From Pseudomonas fluorescens (GTDB lineage Bacteria > Pseudomonadota > Gammaproteobacteria > Pseudomonadales > Pseudomonadaceae): a stretch of DNA of 64,000 nt. Positions 40,744 through 49,681 of the stretch are shown in pieces. Each line of letters starts with the position of its first letter. Position 1 is the stretch's first letter. The position numbers were made by a program, and so were the translations under genes. The notes beneath the pieces were generated by a model. That model ran no database searches. It was not told the DNA's origin and saw only the letters and a list, made by a program, of their open reading frames with translations. The stretch is from NCBI RefSeq assembly GCF_902497875.1, contig NZ_CABVHY010000004.1, forward strand, positions 1 through 64,000. The letters run 5' to 3'.

Positions 40744-43700
40744 TCAATCCCCCTTATGTCTGTTTTGCGCTGCACCGCCTGGAATCTCCGCGCCCGGCGT
40801 TGATTCTCCCGGCGGAACAGTCTTTTTAACGTCGCCCTTTTTCTCGGTCATCCGCTCCACCAGGTAGTAGAACAGCGGGATGAAGAAGATCGCGATGACT
40901 GTCGCCGCCAACATCCCGCCGATCACCCCCGTGCCAATGGAGTGGCGACTGTTCTCCGATGCACCGACGGCGATGGCCAGTGGCACGCAGCCGAGGATGA
41001 ACGCCAGGGACGTCATCACGATAGGCCGCAGGCGCTCCTTGGCCGCGGTCATCGCGGCATCGTAGGCGGACATTCCGTTTTCCCGGTTCAGTACCGCAAA
41101 CTCAAAGATCAGGATGGCGTTCTTGGCGGCGAGGGCCACCAGCATGGTCAAGCCGATCTGGAAATACACGTCATTGCTCAATCCCCGAATCAAGACGGCG
41201 AGCAGGGCCCCGAACAACGCAAAGGGCACCGCCAGCAATACGCCCACGGGCAGCGACCACTTCTCGTACTGGGCCGCCAGGATCAGGAACACCATGACCA
41301 GGCCGAAGATAAACACCTGGGAGGAGGTGCCGCCGCTCTTCTTCTCCTCGAAGGCCTCGCCACTCAAGGCCAGGGCATAGTCGTTGGTCATGATCTCGGC
41401 GCTGACTTCCTCCAGGGCCTGGAGCGCTTGCCCGGAACTGTAGCCGGGTGCCGCATTGGCGGTGAGTTTGACCGCCGGGAAGTTATTGAAGCGGGTCAGC
41501 AGATCGGGCCCGGTGACGTACCGGGTGGTCAGCAGGGCTTTGAGTGGCACCATCTGATCAGTGCTGCTGCGTACGTAAATCTGTTGCAGATCCTCGGCCT
41601 TGAGGCGGTACGCCGGTTCGGCCTGCAGAATGACCTGCCACAGGCGGCTGAACTTGTTGAACTGCGAAACGTACAGGGAGCCGAACATGGTTTGCATGGT
41701 GCTGTAGACATCTTCCACCGGCACACCCAGTGTTTCTGCCTTTTCCCGGTCCACGTCGACCAGCAATTGCCGGGAGAAAGCGTTGAAGGTGGAGGTAATG
41801 GCGCCGAGTTCCGGACGCTGCCTGGCCTTTGCGACAAGCGTGCCGACCATTTCGGCCAATTGGTCGACGGTGGCGTCCCCCTTGCTCTGGACCCATACCT
41901 CCATACCGCCGGTGGTGCCCAGGCCGGGGATGGAGGGCGGGTTGACGGGCAGGATGATGCCACCCTGCACTTGGGAAAAGGCCTTGGCAGACGCCTGGAT
42001 GATGGCAGGCGCGCTTTGTTCCCTGATGGTGTCGGAATCCTTGTAGCGCTCCCCGAAATCCTTGAACCCGACGAAGAGGGTCGCTGCATTGTTCTTGTTC
42101 TGACCGTCCAGCAGGCTGTAGCCGTTAACGATGGCGACCCCCTCGACGGCTTCATTGCTCATGAAGTAATCACTGGCCACTTTGCCCACCTCGCCGGTGC
42201 GATCCAGGCTGGCGGCGTCGGGCATGATCACCGCGCCCAGCAGATAGCCCTGATCTTCCGGCGGCAGGAAGGCACCGGGGATGCGCTGCGCCATAAACAG
42301 GATCAGTCCAATCATGCCGGCAAACAGCAACAGCGCCAGCACGAAACGCTTGATCATGAATGCCACCGAGCGCGAGTAACTTTCGGTCATGCGTTCGAAG
42401 CTGTGCTCGAACCAGCGGAAAAAACGGTTTTTTTCCCCGTGTTGGGGCTTGAGCAGCAGCGCTGCCAGCGCCGGAGAAAGCGTCAGTGCCACCAGCCCGG
42501 AGATCACCACGGAGATGGCGATGGTGATAGCGAACTGTTTATAGAGCTGGCCGGTGATACCGCCCATGAATGCTACTGGAATAAACACGGCGCACAGCAC
42601 CAGCACGATGGCCACCACGGGGCCCGCCACTTCATCCATGGCGCGTTTGGCGGCCTCCTTGGGCTGCATCTTGTGCACCTGCATGTTGCGTTCGACGTTT
42701 TCGATCACCACGATCGCATCGTCCACGACGATGCCGATGGCCAGCACCATGCCGAACAGCGTCAGCATGTTCACGGAAAATCCCAGGGCCGACATGCCGA
42801 TGAAGGTGCCGACGATGGACACCGGCACGGCAAGCACCGGGATCAGGGTGGCACGCAGGCTCTGCAGGAATAGGTAGACCACCACGACCACCAGCACCAG
42901 GGCTTCGAAGAAGGTGTGTATCACCTCGGTAATCGAAGCGCGGGTAAAGGTGGTGGTGTCCATCACGATCTTGTATTCGATGCCCTCCGGAAAGGTCGTG
43001 TTCATTTGTGCCAGGGTCTGGGTGACCGCCGCGGAGACGTCAAGGGCGTTCGCGCCGGGTTGTTGATACACGGCAATCAGTGTCGCCGGACGGCCTTGGT
43101 AGGTGCTGCGCAGGGAGTAGTCTTTCTGCCCGAGCTCGGCGCGTCCGACGTCCTTGAGGCGAACGATCGCGGCCCCGCCATTGTTGGCACGCAAGATGAT
43201 GTTCTCGAATTCCGCAGGCTCGGTCAGGCGACCCTTGGTGGTCACCGCAAACGACTGTTCCACTGCCTGGCCCGTGGGGGATTGGCCGACGCGGCCGACC
43301 GCGAACTGCTGGTTCTGGTTGGCCACGGCTTTCTGCACGTCGGCGGCGGTGATCCCCAGCTGGGCCATGCGGTCGGGCTTGAGCCAGATCCGCATGGCGT
43401 AGTCCGGGGTGCCGAAAATGCTGGCCTGGTTGGCACCGGGAATGCGCTTGATCGCATCCAGAATGTAGAGATTGGCGTAGTTGGCAACGTAGGTGCTGTC
43501 ATAGCGGTCGCCAGCGGAGAACACCGCAAGGACCATCATGAAGGCCGACGACTTCTTCTGCACCTGTATACCCTGGCTCTGGACGGCGGAGGGCAGTTGC
43601 GGCAGGGCCAGATTGACCCGGTTCTGTACGTCCACCTGGGCCAGGGAAGGGTCGGTGCCAATCTCGAAGAACACATTGAGGGTCATGTTGCCCGTCGCGG

Positions 43701-43953
43701 AGCTCGACGAGTTCATGTAGATCATGTTGTCGGCACCGTTGACCTGCTGCTCGATGGGCGCCGCCACGTTGTTGGCCACGACCTGCGCGTCGGCCCCAGG
43801 GTAGGTGGCTGCAACGGTGATTTGCGGTGGCGTGATATCCGGGTATTGGGCGACCGGCAGCTTGGCCATGGCCACTGCGCCGGCCAGGGTGATGATGATC
43901 GAAATAACCGAGGCGAAGATCGGCCGATCGATGCAATAGTGGGAAATGCTCAT
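40744..43953 (-). CDS. RND multidrug efflux pump (HAE1 type)
   Basis: A 1069-residue inner-membrane proton-driven exporter with the AcrB layout: 12 membrane segments and two large periplasmic loops. It opens SISHYCIDRPIFASVISIIITLAGAVAM. The proton-relay pair is in TM4 (GIVVDDAIVVIENVERNM), and the signature GGITGQLYKQFAITIAISV precedes TM6. Its ATG overlaps the adaptor stop (ATGA). Which known Mex/Ttg system is closest cannot be judged by eye, so I give no symbol. Substrates are unknown. Confidence 0.95.
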   Translation of the reverse strand: MSISHYCIDRPIFASVISIIITLAGAVAMAKLPVAQYPDITPPQITVAATYPGADAQVVANNVAAPIEQQVNGADNMIYMNSSSSATGNMTLNVFFEIGTDPSLAQVDVQNRVNLALPQLPSAVQSQGIQVQKKSSAFMMVLAVFSAGDRYDSTYVANYANLYILDAIKRIPGANQASIFGTPDYAMRIWLKPDRMAQLGITAADVQKAVANQNQQFAVGRVGQSPTGQAVEQSFAVTTKGRLTEPAEFENIILRANNGGAAIVRLKDVGRAELGQKDYSLRSTYQGRPATLIAVYQQPGANALDVSAAVTQTLAQMNTTFPEGIEYKIVMDTTTFTRASITEVIHTFFEALVLVVVVVYLFLQSLRATLIPVLAVPVSIVGTFIGMSALGFSVNMLTLFGMVLAIGIVVDDAIVVIENVERNMQVHKMQPKEAAKRAMDEVAGPVVAIVLVLCAVFIPVAFMGGITGQLYKQFAITIAISVVISGLVALTLSPALAALLLKPQHGEKNRFFRWFEHSFERMTESYSRSVAFMIKRFVLALLLFAGMIGLILFMAQRIPGAFLPPEDQGYLLGAVIMPDAASLDRTGEVGKVASDYFMSNEAVEGVAIVNGYSLLDGQNKNNAATLFVGFKDFGERYKDSDTIREQSAPAIIQASAKAFSQVQGGIILPVNPPSIPGLGTTGGMEVWVQSKGDATVDQLAEMVGTLVAKARQRPELGAITSTFNAFSRQLLVDVDREKAETLGVPVEDVYSTMQTMFGSLYVSQFNKFSRLWQVILQAEPAYRLKAEDLQQIYVRSSTDQMVPLKALLTTRYVTGPDLLTRFNNFPAVKLTANAAPGYSSGQALQALEEVSAEIMTNDYALALSGEAFEEKKSGGTSSQVFIFGLVMVFLILAAQYEKWSLPVGVLLAVPFALFGALLAVLIRGLSNDVYFQIGLTMLVALAAKNAILIFEFAVLNRENGMSAYDAAMTAAKERLRPIVMTSLAFILGCVPLAIAVGASENSRHSIGTGVIGGMLAATVIAIFFIPLFYYLVERMTEKKGDVKKTVPPGESTPGAEIPGGAAQNRHKGD

Positions 43954-45320
43954 GGGCTATTCCCGCTGGCCGCACCCGCCGGGCTGGCCTTTGCCGGTTG
44001 TTCGGCCGCTGCGCCTGGCGACGCAGTGCCGGGAGCCTCGACGATATTCAGCGGCCCGCCGGGGGTGACCCTGATTGCGCCATCGACCACTATGCGCTCG
44101 CCGGGAAGCAGACCCTTGCTGATAAACCAGTCATCGCCGTGCCAGTCACCCACTTCGACAACGCGTTGCTCGGGTTTGCCCTCGGCATTGATCACCCAGA
44201 CAAAATGACTCCTGGCACCCTCCAGGACGGCCTTTTGCGGCACTAGAATGGCGTTCGGTCGAGTTGCCCCTTTGGCCAGGGCCCGCACGAACTGCCCAGG
44301 CCGCAGCATTCCGGCGGGATTGGCAACCACGGCCCGGACCAGAAAGGTGCCGGTTGCCTGGCTGAAAGAGGGTGCTAAAAAATTCACCTGGCCGCGGTCA
44401 GGTACCACTGTACCGTCAGCCAACACCACTTCGACGACAAAGTCGCTGCGCAAGGGGAACTTGAGTCGTCCGGCGGCAATCTCGTCGCGGTATTTCAGCG
44501 TTTCGTTTTCCGAAAGACTGAAGTTCACGTAGATCGGGTCCATCTGTGACACAGAGGTCAGCAGTCCCGATTCACCTGGCGTTACGTAACTGCCTTCCTG
44601 TTTTTTGGCAAAGCTCGAAAGGCCGGTGAGGGGAGAGGTGATGGTGGTGTAACTGAGGTTCAACTGCTCGGTGCGCACGGCGCCCTCTGCGGCAAGCATG
44701 GCGGCCCGGGTCTGACGCTCCTCGCCGACGGCATTGTCCAGATCCATTTTGCTCACCGCGTTCTGTGCCGCCAGGGGGCGGACGCGGGCCAGGGTGGCCT
44801 TGGCCACTTCCCAGCGCGCCTGTTGCTGGGCTAATTGTCCCTGGGCCGACAGCAGCGCGGCCTCGAAAGGTTTGCGGTCCATCTGGAACAGTGTTTGCCC
44901 GGCTTTCACCAGGTCGCCTTCGGTGTACAGCCGTCGATCCAGAAAGCCGGCGACCCGGGCACGGATTTCCACCTCGCGGGAACTCTGGGTCTGGGCGACG
45001 AATTCGAATGTTACCGGGGTATCGCGCGCGGTGACCGTCATGACCGTTACATCCGGGGGCTGATGCGCCGGGGAAACGGGCTCTTTGCCGCAGCCTGCAA
45101 GCAGGCCGAAGACCCCCGCCAGAAAGGCGATCGGCAAGCCGATACGGCTCGAAAACCTGGCGCCAGCCAGCCGCATGCACTGTGCAGGGCCGCTGTCTTT
45201 TTCGAGGTTTTTTACTGGATAGGAGCCTTTGCAATTGCCATTGCCCAAGTCAGTGGCAAGCGGTGGCAGCCAGTCGTCTTCGAGCCGGGCGGCAGTGTTC
45301 ATGTTCATGTTCACGCCCAT
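43950..45320 (-). CDS. RND efflux periplasmic adaptor (membrane fusion protein)
   Basis: It bridges the inner-membrane pump and the OprM-type channel. Motifs: lipoyl-like halves around VEIRARVAGFLDRRLYTEGDLVKAGQTLFQMD, an alpha-hairpin (about 160-215), then beta-barrel and membrane-proximal domains. A lipobox-like LLAGCGKEP occurs near residues 73-81 counted from ATG 45320. That ATG has a good GGAG, but it places about 48 residues before the signal. An internal ATG at 45176 would give a normal lipoprotein signal but lacks a Shine-Dalgarno. The true start is uncertain. Confidence 0.9.
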   Translation of the reverse strand: MGVNMNMNTAARLEDDWLPPLATDLGNGNCKGSYPVKNLEKDSGPAQCMRLAGARFSSRIGLPIAFLAGVFGLLAGCGKEPVSPAHQPPDVTVMTVTARDTPVTFEFVAQTQSSREVEIRARVAGFLDRRLYTEGDLVKAGQTLFQMDRKPFEAALLSAQGQLAQQQARWEVAKATLARVRPLAAQNAVSKMDLDNAVGEERQTRAAMLAAEGAVRTEQLNLSYTTITSPLTGLSSFAKKQEGSYVTPGESGLLTSVSQMDPIYVNFSLSENETLKYRDEIAAGRLKFPLRSDFVVEVVLADGTVVPDRGQVNFLAPSFSQATGTFLVRAVVANPAGMLRPGQFVRALAKGATRPNAILVPQKAVLEGARSHFVWVINAEGKPEQRVVEVGDWHGDDWFISKGLLPGERIVVDGAIRVTPGGPLNIVEAPGTASPGAAAEQPAKASPAGAASGNSP

Positions 45321-45586
45321 ACCCAAGCTCCATTAAGGTCTTTCGAAGAGAAGCGTAGCCACTGAAGCTGCACAAATCTAATCCGTAGACGATGGCATTT
45401 CCTGAACCCGATCAATGATCACCACAGGCCAGCCGTGCAAACCATGGGTGGGTACTCGAACCAGGCAGCAGCACGCTGAGTAAGCGGAACAAAGACCGAC
45501 AACCATCAATGTATTACCGGCTTCCAAAGGGTAGTCCAATTTAATGATCGCAAGGACGGTGCTGGCCAGGCCTCGGACAGCTTTGC

Positions 45587-46609
45587 CTATGCCGATCCGC
45601 TCGATAGAACACCTTGAGTCTGACCCGCTCTCCAGGTCGATGGACTGCAATCGAAGTGCCGGTTGAACCAGCGGGAGAAGGCGCTCAGCTCGGAAAAACC
45701 CAGAACGTCGGCAATCTCGCTCAAGGGATGATGGGGGTTTGCCAGGTAACGCGTCGTCAGTTCCCTGCGCACCTGATCCAGCAGCGAAGAAAACGTCTCG
45801 CCTTCGCGCGTCAGCTGCCGATGCAGCGTGCGTCTGTCACGCCCCAGGTGGGCCGCCACCTGCTCCACCGAGCAGCGTCCAGTGGGCAACAGCATCCAGA
45901 TGATCTGGTGCACCTGCTCCAGCAGGGCTGTCCTGGAACCTTCGAGGATACTTTTCAGGTACTGATGAACGTAGCGGGCCATTTCTGAATCGGCGCTCGG
46001 CAGGGCTCTGTCGAGATCGTTGCTGCGGCAGACGATGCCGTCCATCAAGCAGTTGAACTGTACCGAGGTGCCAAACACACGATGGTGCCGACTGCTGTCC
46101 AGCGCAGCGCAGTGACGGAAACAGACGACTGAAGGATGCCAGTGGTTGCCCATCAAGCTCCTCAGCAGTCGGTCGGTAACCGCCACCGCCAACTCCACCG
46201 ACTGGCGCACAGACAGGTGATTGACCGTCACCAGCTCCAGTCGTAGAACCGCTACGCCGCCATTCTCCTCGATCTCCAGCACCAAACCCTGATTGTGCAG
46301 ATAGAGAAACTCCCGTAACGCCTCCAGGGCTGAACGGAGGGTGGGTTCGCGCCATAACTGCGCCAGGGGCCCGAGATTGGAGAGTTTGCGACTTTCCGCC
46401 ATGCGCAGGCCGAAATCTTCCACGCCAGCCTCGCGCGCCGAATTGTCCAGCAACCGTGCCACTGCTTCGATGGAGATTTTCAGGTCCGGCTGCAGCAAGC
46501 AGCGCGGATCAAGGCCGACGAGGCGTAATTGCCGCAAGGGGTCAACGTTCAACGAGCGGGCAATTTCCGCGTAGTTGGTGAGGCTGGCACTTCGAACAAG
46601 ACCTTTCAT
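45587..46609 (-). CDS. AraC-family transcriptional regulator (Arabinose_bd-type N-domain)
   Basis: A 340-residue regulator. The N-terminal domain (about 1-200, LVRSASLTNYAEIARSLNVDPLRQLRLVGLDPRCL) is of the OruR/ArgR-like type, and the C-terminal 100 residues are the double HTH: SVEQVAAHLGRDRRTLHRQLTREGETFSSLLDQVR and LSEIADVLGFSELSAFSRWFNRHFDCSPSTWR. AGGGG lies ten bases before ATG 46609. It equals the second regulator (52381-53403) in length and shares SLMGNHWHP and other stretches. It is divergent from the CMD-family gene and could control that, the neighbouring catabolic genes or the efflux operon. The 266 bp before the efflux adaptor hold no convincing gene. Confidence 0.9.
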   Translation of the reverse strand: MKGLVRSASLTNYAEIARSLNVDPLRQLRLVGLDPRCLLQPDLKISIEAVARLLDNSAREAGVEDFGLRMAESRKLSNLGPLAQLWREPTLRSALEALREFLYLHNQGLVLEIEENGGVAVLRLELVTVNHLSVRQSVELAVAVTDRLLRSLMGNHWHPSVVCFRHCAALDSSRHHRVFGTSVQFNCLMDGIVCRSNDLDRALPSADSEMARYVHQYLKSILEGSRTALLEQVHQIIWMLLPTGRCSVEQVAAHLGRDRRTLHRQLTREGETFSSLLDQVRRELTTRYLANPHHPLSEIADVLGFSELSAFSRWFNRHFDCSPSTWRAGQTQGVLSSGSA

Positions 46610-46731
46610 TGAAAATTTACCCCTACGTTGTACTGGTCCCGAGAAATCATGCCAATGCCCCGTACAGTCAATACAGATGGCATCGGTACGCTTAGAGTTG
46701 ACATCAACCACTGACCCTCGAGGACCTGCAG

Positions 46732-47133
46732 ATGAATGAAAACCAGACCAAACCTGACACCCCTACCTGTGATGCCATGCGTGATGCTGGCAACTGGAAT
46801 GGCGCCTGGGACTCGCTGGCCGAGCTGGACGCCGAGTGGACGGAAAAGTTTCTCGGCATGGCCACACACCCGATACGCAAGGGGATTCTGGATCCCAAGA
46901 CCTTCGAACTGATCGCCATCGCCGTCGATGCCTCCTGCACTCATCTGTATGCCCCGGGCGTGCGTCGCCACATCCGCAAGGCACTGGAACTTGGCGTCAG
47001 CGTCGAGGAAATACTGGCGGTGCTGCAACTGACCTCGATACTGGGCATCCACAGCATGGCGCTGGGCGCCCCGATACTCATCGAGGAAGCGCAGAAGCTG
47101 GCCGCCGATGGCCCGGTTCAAGGCACCTACTGA
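46732..47133 (+). CDS. Carboxymuconolactone decarboxylase/AhpD-like protein
   Basis: A 133-residue, all-helical CMD-family protein (FELIAIAVDASCTHLYAPGVRRHIRKALELGVSVEEILAVLQLTSILG). The core has Cys69, His71 and His80. The second cysteine of AhpD-type CxxC peroxidases is Leu here, so disulphide chemistry is unlikely and a decarboxylase-like or unknown role is more plausible. It is divergent from the AraC-type regulator. A strong palindrome follows at 47162-47184. Confidence 0.82.
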   Translation: MNENQTKPDTPTCDAMRDAGNWNGAWDSLAELDAEWTEKFLGMATHPIRKGILDPKTFELIAIAVDASCTHLYAPGVRRHIRKALELGVSVEEILAVLQLTSILGIHSMALGAPILIEEAQKLAADGPVQGTY

Positions 47134-47161
47134 ATTCATCACGACACCCTCTGCTCGGATA

Positions 47162-47184
47162 GCGAAGGCCGGACCGGCCTTCGC
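47162..47184. terminator. Perfect 23-bp palindrome after the CMD-family gene
   Basis: Eleven-base arms (GCGAAGGCCGG and its complement) around a single A. No U-run follows on either strand, so it may act as a Rho-aided stop or an mRNA 3'-end stabiliser. The 440-bp gap 47134-47573 also contains the 47296-47337 direct repeat and a short orphan coding-like stretch. Confidence 0.45.
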
Positions 47185-47295
47185 AGACCCACGGTTTACT
47201 TTCCTCAATGCTGCAACGCGAACAGCATCACCGGCGTGCCTGGTGCTCGCAAGCCGTTGCGGCAGTTAATCGACTCTAGTGCGATGGCTGCCTAC

Positions 47296-47337
47296 GCACT
47301 TCTCATTTGATGCCAAGCACTTTTCATTTGATGCCAA
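47296..47337. promoter_or_regulatory. Tandem 21-bp direct repeat, candidate AraC-family operator (orphan)
   Basis: Two head-to-tail 21-bp copies differing at one position, each ending CATTTGATGCCAA. The pattern matches the direct repeat at 52227-52268 (shared CTTCTCAT and TGCCAA). A 21-bp period places the halves on one DNA face, as AraC-type proteins require. No intact gene follows on the plus strand; both neighbouring genes point into this gap. Confidence 0.5.
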
Positions 47338-47573
47338 ATGCCGCCGGTGCCATTAGCCGAAGGTGGCTTGAGGCTGTACCAAATGAGCGTTAGCTGGCAT
47401 GTAATGCACCCGTATGGCCGGGGAATGGGGGAGTGAGTTGGCCAACCTCGGCGAGGTCCGCCACCTCAATCCGGCATCCCGTTTGCGAATGGCACCAGAC
47501 CGAGGCCGAGGCCTTCATTCGCCAATGGGATGACCGGGACGAGCAGGGCGCTACGGACCTGTCGTAGCGCCGC

Positions 47574-49271
47574 TCAAACGGCCATTGTCGTTTCAGTCGA
47601 ACTGCCCGAGTTTGCGAGTGCGCGCAAGTCTTTGCGCAATATCTTGCCCACCGTGGACTTGGGCAATGCATCGAGGAACAACACCTGGCGGGGCACTTTG
47701 TAGGCCACAAGGTGCGCGCGGCAGTGCTCGATCAGTTTGGCTTCGTCGAGCGTGGCATCGGCGGCCTTGACCACGTACAGGCACACGGATTCACCACTGC
47801 GCTCATCCGGCATACCGATCACGGCGCACTCGCTGACACCTGTGCAACTGGCGACAACGACCTCCACCTCGTTGGGGTAGACGTTGAAGCCCGAGACAAT
47901 GATCATGTCCTTTTTGCGATCGACGATCTTGAGCAAGCCATCGGCGGCAAAGATGCCGATGTCGCCGGTGCGAAAGTAACCATCGGCGGTAAACGCATTG
48001 GCATTGGCGGTTGGCTTTTGCCAGTAACCGGACATTACCTGCGGCCCCTTGGCGCAAATTTCTCCGGCCTCGCCGAGCGCGGCCGGTTGATCATCGTCCT
48101 TGAGCAGCACGATGTCAGTCGAAGGCAAAGGCAACCCAACCGCCGCAGAGAAATTGCGCCGTCCCATGACGTTCAGGCACAGGATCGCCGACGTCTCGGA
48201 GAGGCCATAACCTTCAAGGATTTCCTGGCCGGTGATGTTCTTCCACTGCGCCGAAGTTGCCGGCAGCACCGCGGCACCACCACCAATGGCCAGGCGCAGG
48301 CGCGAGAAATCCACTTCGCCGATCCGCGGATGGCGCACCAGCGCGCCGTACAGGGTATTGACCCCCGTCAGCAGCGTCGGCCGGGCCCTGATCAGCGTGT
48401 CGACCAGATCATCACTGTTACGCGCATCGGGGATCAGCCAATTCTTGGCCCCGGCCGAAAAGCCGATCAGCAGATTGATCGTCAGGGCGAACACGTGGAA
48501 CAGCGGTAGCGCTGTGACCACGACGTTGTCACCGTCGGTGTCGAACATGTCAGGGAGAAACGCACGCGCCTGCAGGATGTTGGCGATCAGGTTGCGGTGT
48601 GACAGGGCGGCACCTTTTGAGGGGCCAGTGGTACCGCCGGTGTATTGCAGGAAGAGCAAGTCATCGCCCGTCAGTTCGACCGGCGTAAACGGCAGCGTGC
48701 CGCCCTCGCGCAAGGCATCGAGGAAGCGTGTCAACGGCAGGTCAGGCGATGACTGGATGTCGATGTCGGGCACGGCCACCGGCTCGCCCAGCGTGTCGCC
48801 GGGTTGTACCGCGATGACTGTTCTGATCGATGTGCGGTTCAGTATCGCTTCCAGTGTCGGGAGGGCACTGGCGACGATGACGATGGTCTCGACCCCAGCG
48901 TCGTTAAGCTGGTGTTCGAGTTCCTGCGCCGTGTACGTCGGGTTGACATTGACCTGGGCTGCGCCGGCTCGGAGGATGCCGAACATCGCCACGGGAAATG
49001 CCGGAATATTGGGCAGCATGACCGCGATCCGATCTCCGCGACGCACGCCCAGGTGCTGCAGCCAGGCGGCAAATGCGCATGACTGCCTATCGACATCGGC
49101 ATAACTGAGTGAGCGCCCGAAGCAGCGAAATGCTGTTTTGCTGGCATAACGCTGCATGGCAGCTTGCGCCATCGCCACGACCGAAGGCCAGGCATCGGGG
49201 TTGATGTCAGTCGGTACGCGGGCGTCGTAACCCTGTTGCCAATGACGGGTGGTGGTGAATGATGTGGTCAT
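47574..49271 (-). CDS. Acyl-CoA ligase (AMP-dependent synthetase)
   Basis: A 565-residue ANL-superfamily enzyme that activates a carboxylic acid through an acyl-AMP to its CoA thioester. The P-loop is YTGGTTGPSKGA, the adenylate motif is YGLSETSA, and the hinge/C-terminal motifs are FRTGDIG, DRKKDMIIVSGFNVYPNEVE and the catalytic Lys region LPKSTVGKILRKDLR. It resembles medium/long-chain and 4-coumarate-type ligases. Start ATG 49271 has AGG upstream. It is the last gene of a minus-strand series with Rieske, MFS and BKACE genes. Confidence 0.93.
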   Translation of the reverse strand: MTTSFTTTRHWQQGYDARVPTDINPDAWPSVVAMAQAAMQRYASKTAFRCFGRSLSYADVDRQSCAFAAWLQHLGVRRGDRIAVMLPNIPAFPVAMFGILRAGAAQVNVNPTYTAQELEHQLNDAGVETIVIVASALPTLEAILNRTSIRTVIAVQPGDTLGEPVAVPDIDIQSSPDLPLTRFLDALREGGTLPFTPVELTGDDLLFLQYTGGTTGPSKGAALSHRNLIANILQARAFLPDMFDTDGDNVVVTALPLFHVFALTINLLIGFSAGAKNWLIPDARNSDDLVDTLIRARPTLLTGVNTLYGALVRHPRIGEVDFSRLRLAIGGGAAVLPATSAQWKNITGQEILEGYGLSETSAILCLNVMGRRNFSAAVGLPLPSTDIVLLKDDDQPAALGEAGEICAKGPQVMSGYWQKPTANANAFTADGYFRTGDIGIFAADGLLKIVDRKKDMIIVSGFNVYPNEVEVVVASCTGVSECAVIGMPDERSGESVCLYVVKAADATLDEAKLIEHCRAHLVAYKVPRQVLFLDALPKSTVGKILRKDLRALANSGSSTETTMAV

Positions 49272-49290
49272 GATCAACCTGCTTTTGACG

Positions 49291-49617
49291 TTATTGTTGG
49301 TGGGTGATTGGAACGGGCAGAGTGATACGGACGCGGCCCGCGACGACCTCGACGGGGTAGGCGCGCACGGTCATGCCGCCACCGCGCATGCAGCCGGTGG
49401 CGAGATCAAAGCGCAGGCCGTGGGCGGGACATTGCACCAGGCGTCCGTCGAGTTTGCCGAACAACAGCGAGGCGCCGCTGTGCGGACAGCTATCGTCGAT
49501 GGCGTAAATCTGGCCATCGACATTGAACAAGGCGATATCGACGCCGTCGGACTGCACGCGAGCGCGCTTGCCGATGCTCAGATCGACCGAGACGGGTACA
49601 TCCAGGGTGTGCGTCAT
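49291..49617 (-). CDS. Rieske [2Fe-2S] ferredoxin
   Basis: A 108-residue electron carrier. Cluster ligands are Cys44-x-His46 (CPHSG) and Cys63-x-x-His66 (CPAHG), the ferredoxin-type spacing found in dioxygenase systems and NirD. GAGG lies eight bases upstream of ATG 49617. No oxygenase alpha subunit or reductase is encoded nearby in the window, so its partner must be elsewhere or it serves another redox enzyme. Confidence 0.9.
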   Translation of the reverse strand: MTHTLDVPVSVDLSIGKRARVQSDGVDIALFNVDGQIYAIDDSCPHSGASLLFGKLDGRLVQCPAHGLRFDLATGCMRGGGMTVRAYPVEVVAGRVRITLPVPITHQQ

Positions 49618-49681
49618 GACGTGGCCTCGCAGAGGGTGGAGGAAGTTTCGATGGCGGCTTTCACCTGCCATGGCGCCCGTC

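Noticed and set aside
40942..44208. Long plus-strand frames of about 640 and 430 codons
   Set aside because: Both lie opposite the RND pump and adaptor genes, whose motifs are complete. The plus-strand products are His/Gln/Gly-rich without recognisable domains.
45378..45597. Minus-strand frame of about 70 codons between the AraC-type and adaptor genes
   Set aside because: It contains a plausible hydrophobic stretch but has no start with a ribosome-binding site and no recognisable domain. It could be a remnant but is not supportable as a gene.
46640..46690. Third copy of the 21-bp AraC-type operator upstream of the CMD-family gene
   Set aside because: TGCCAA and TCAATAC elements occur, but their spacing differs from the other two sites and no clean tandem repeat is visible.
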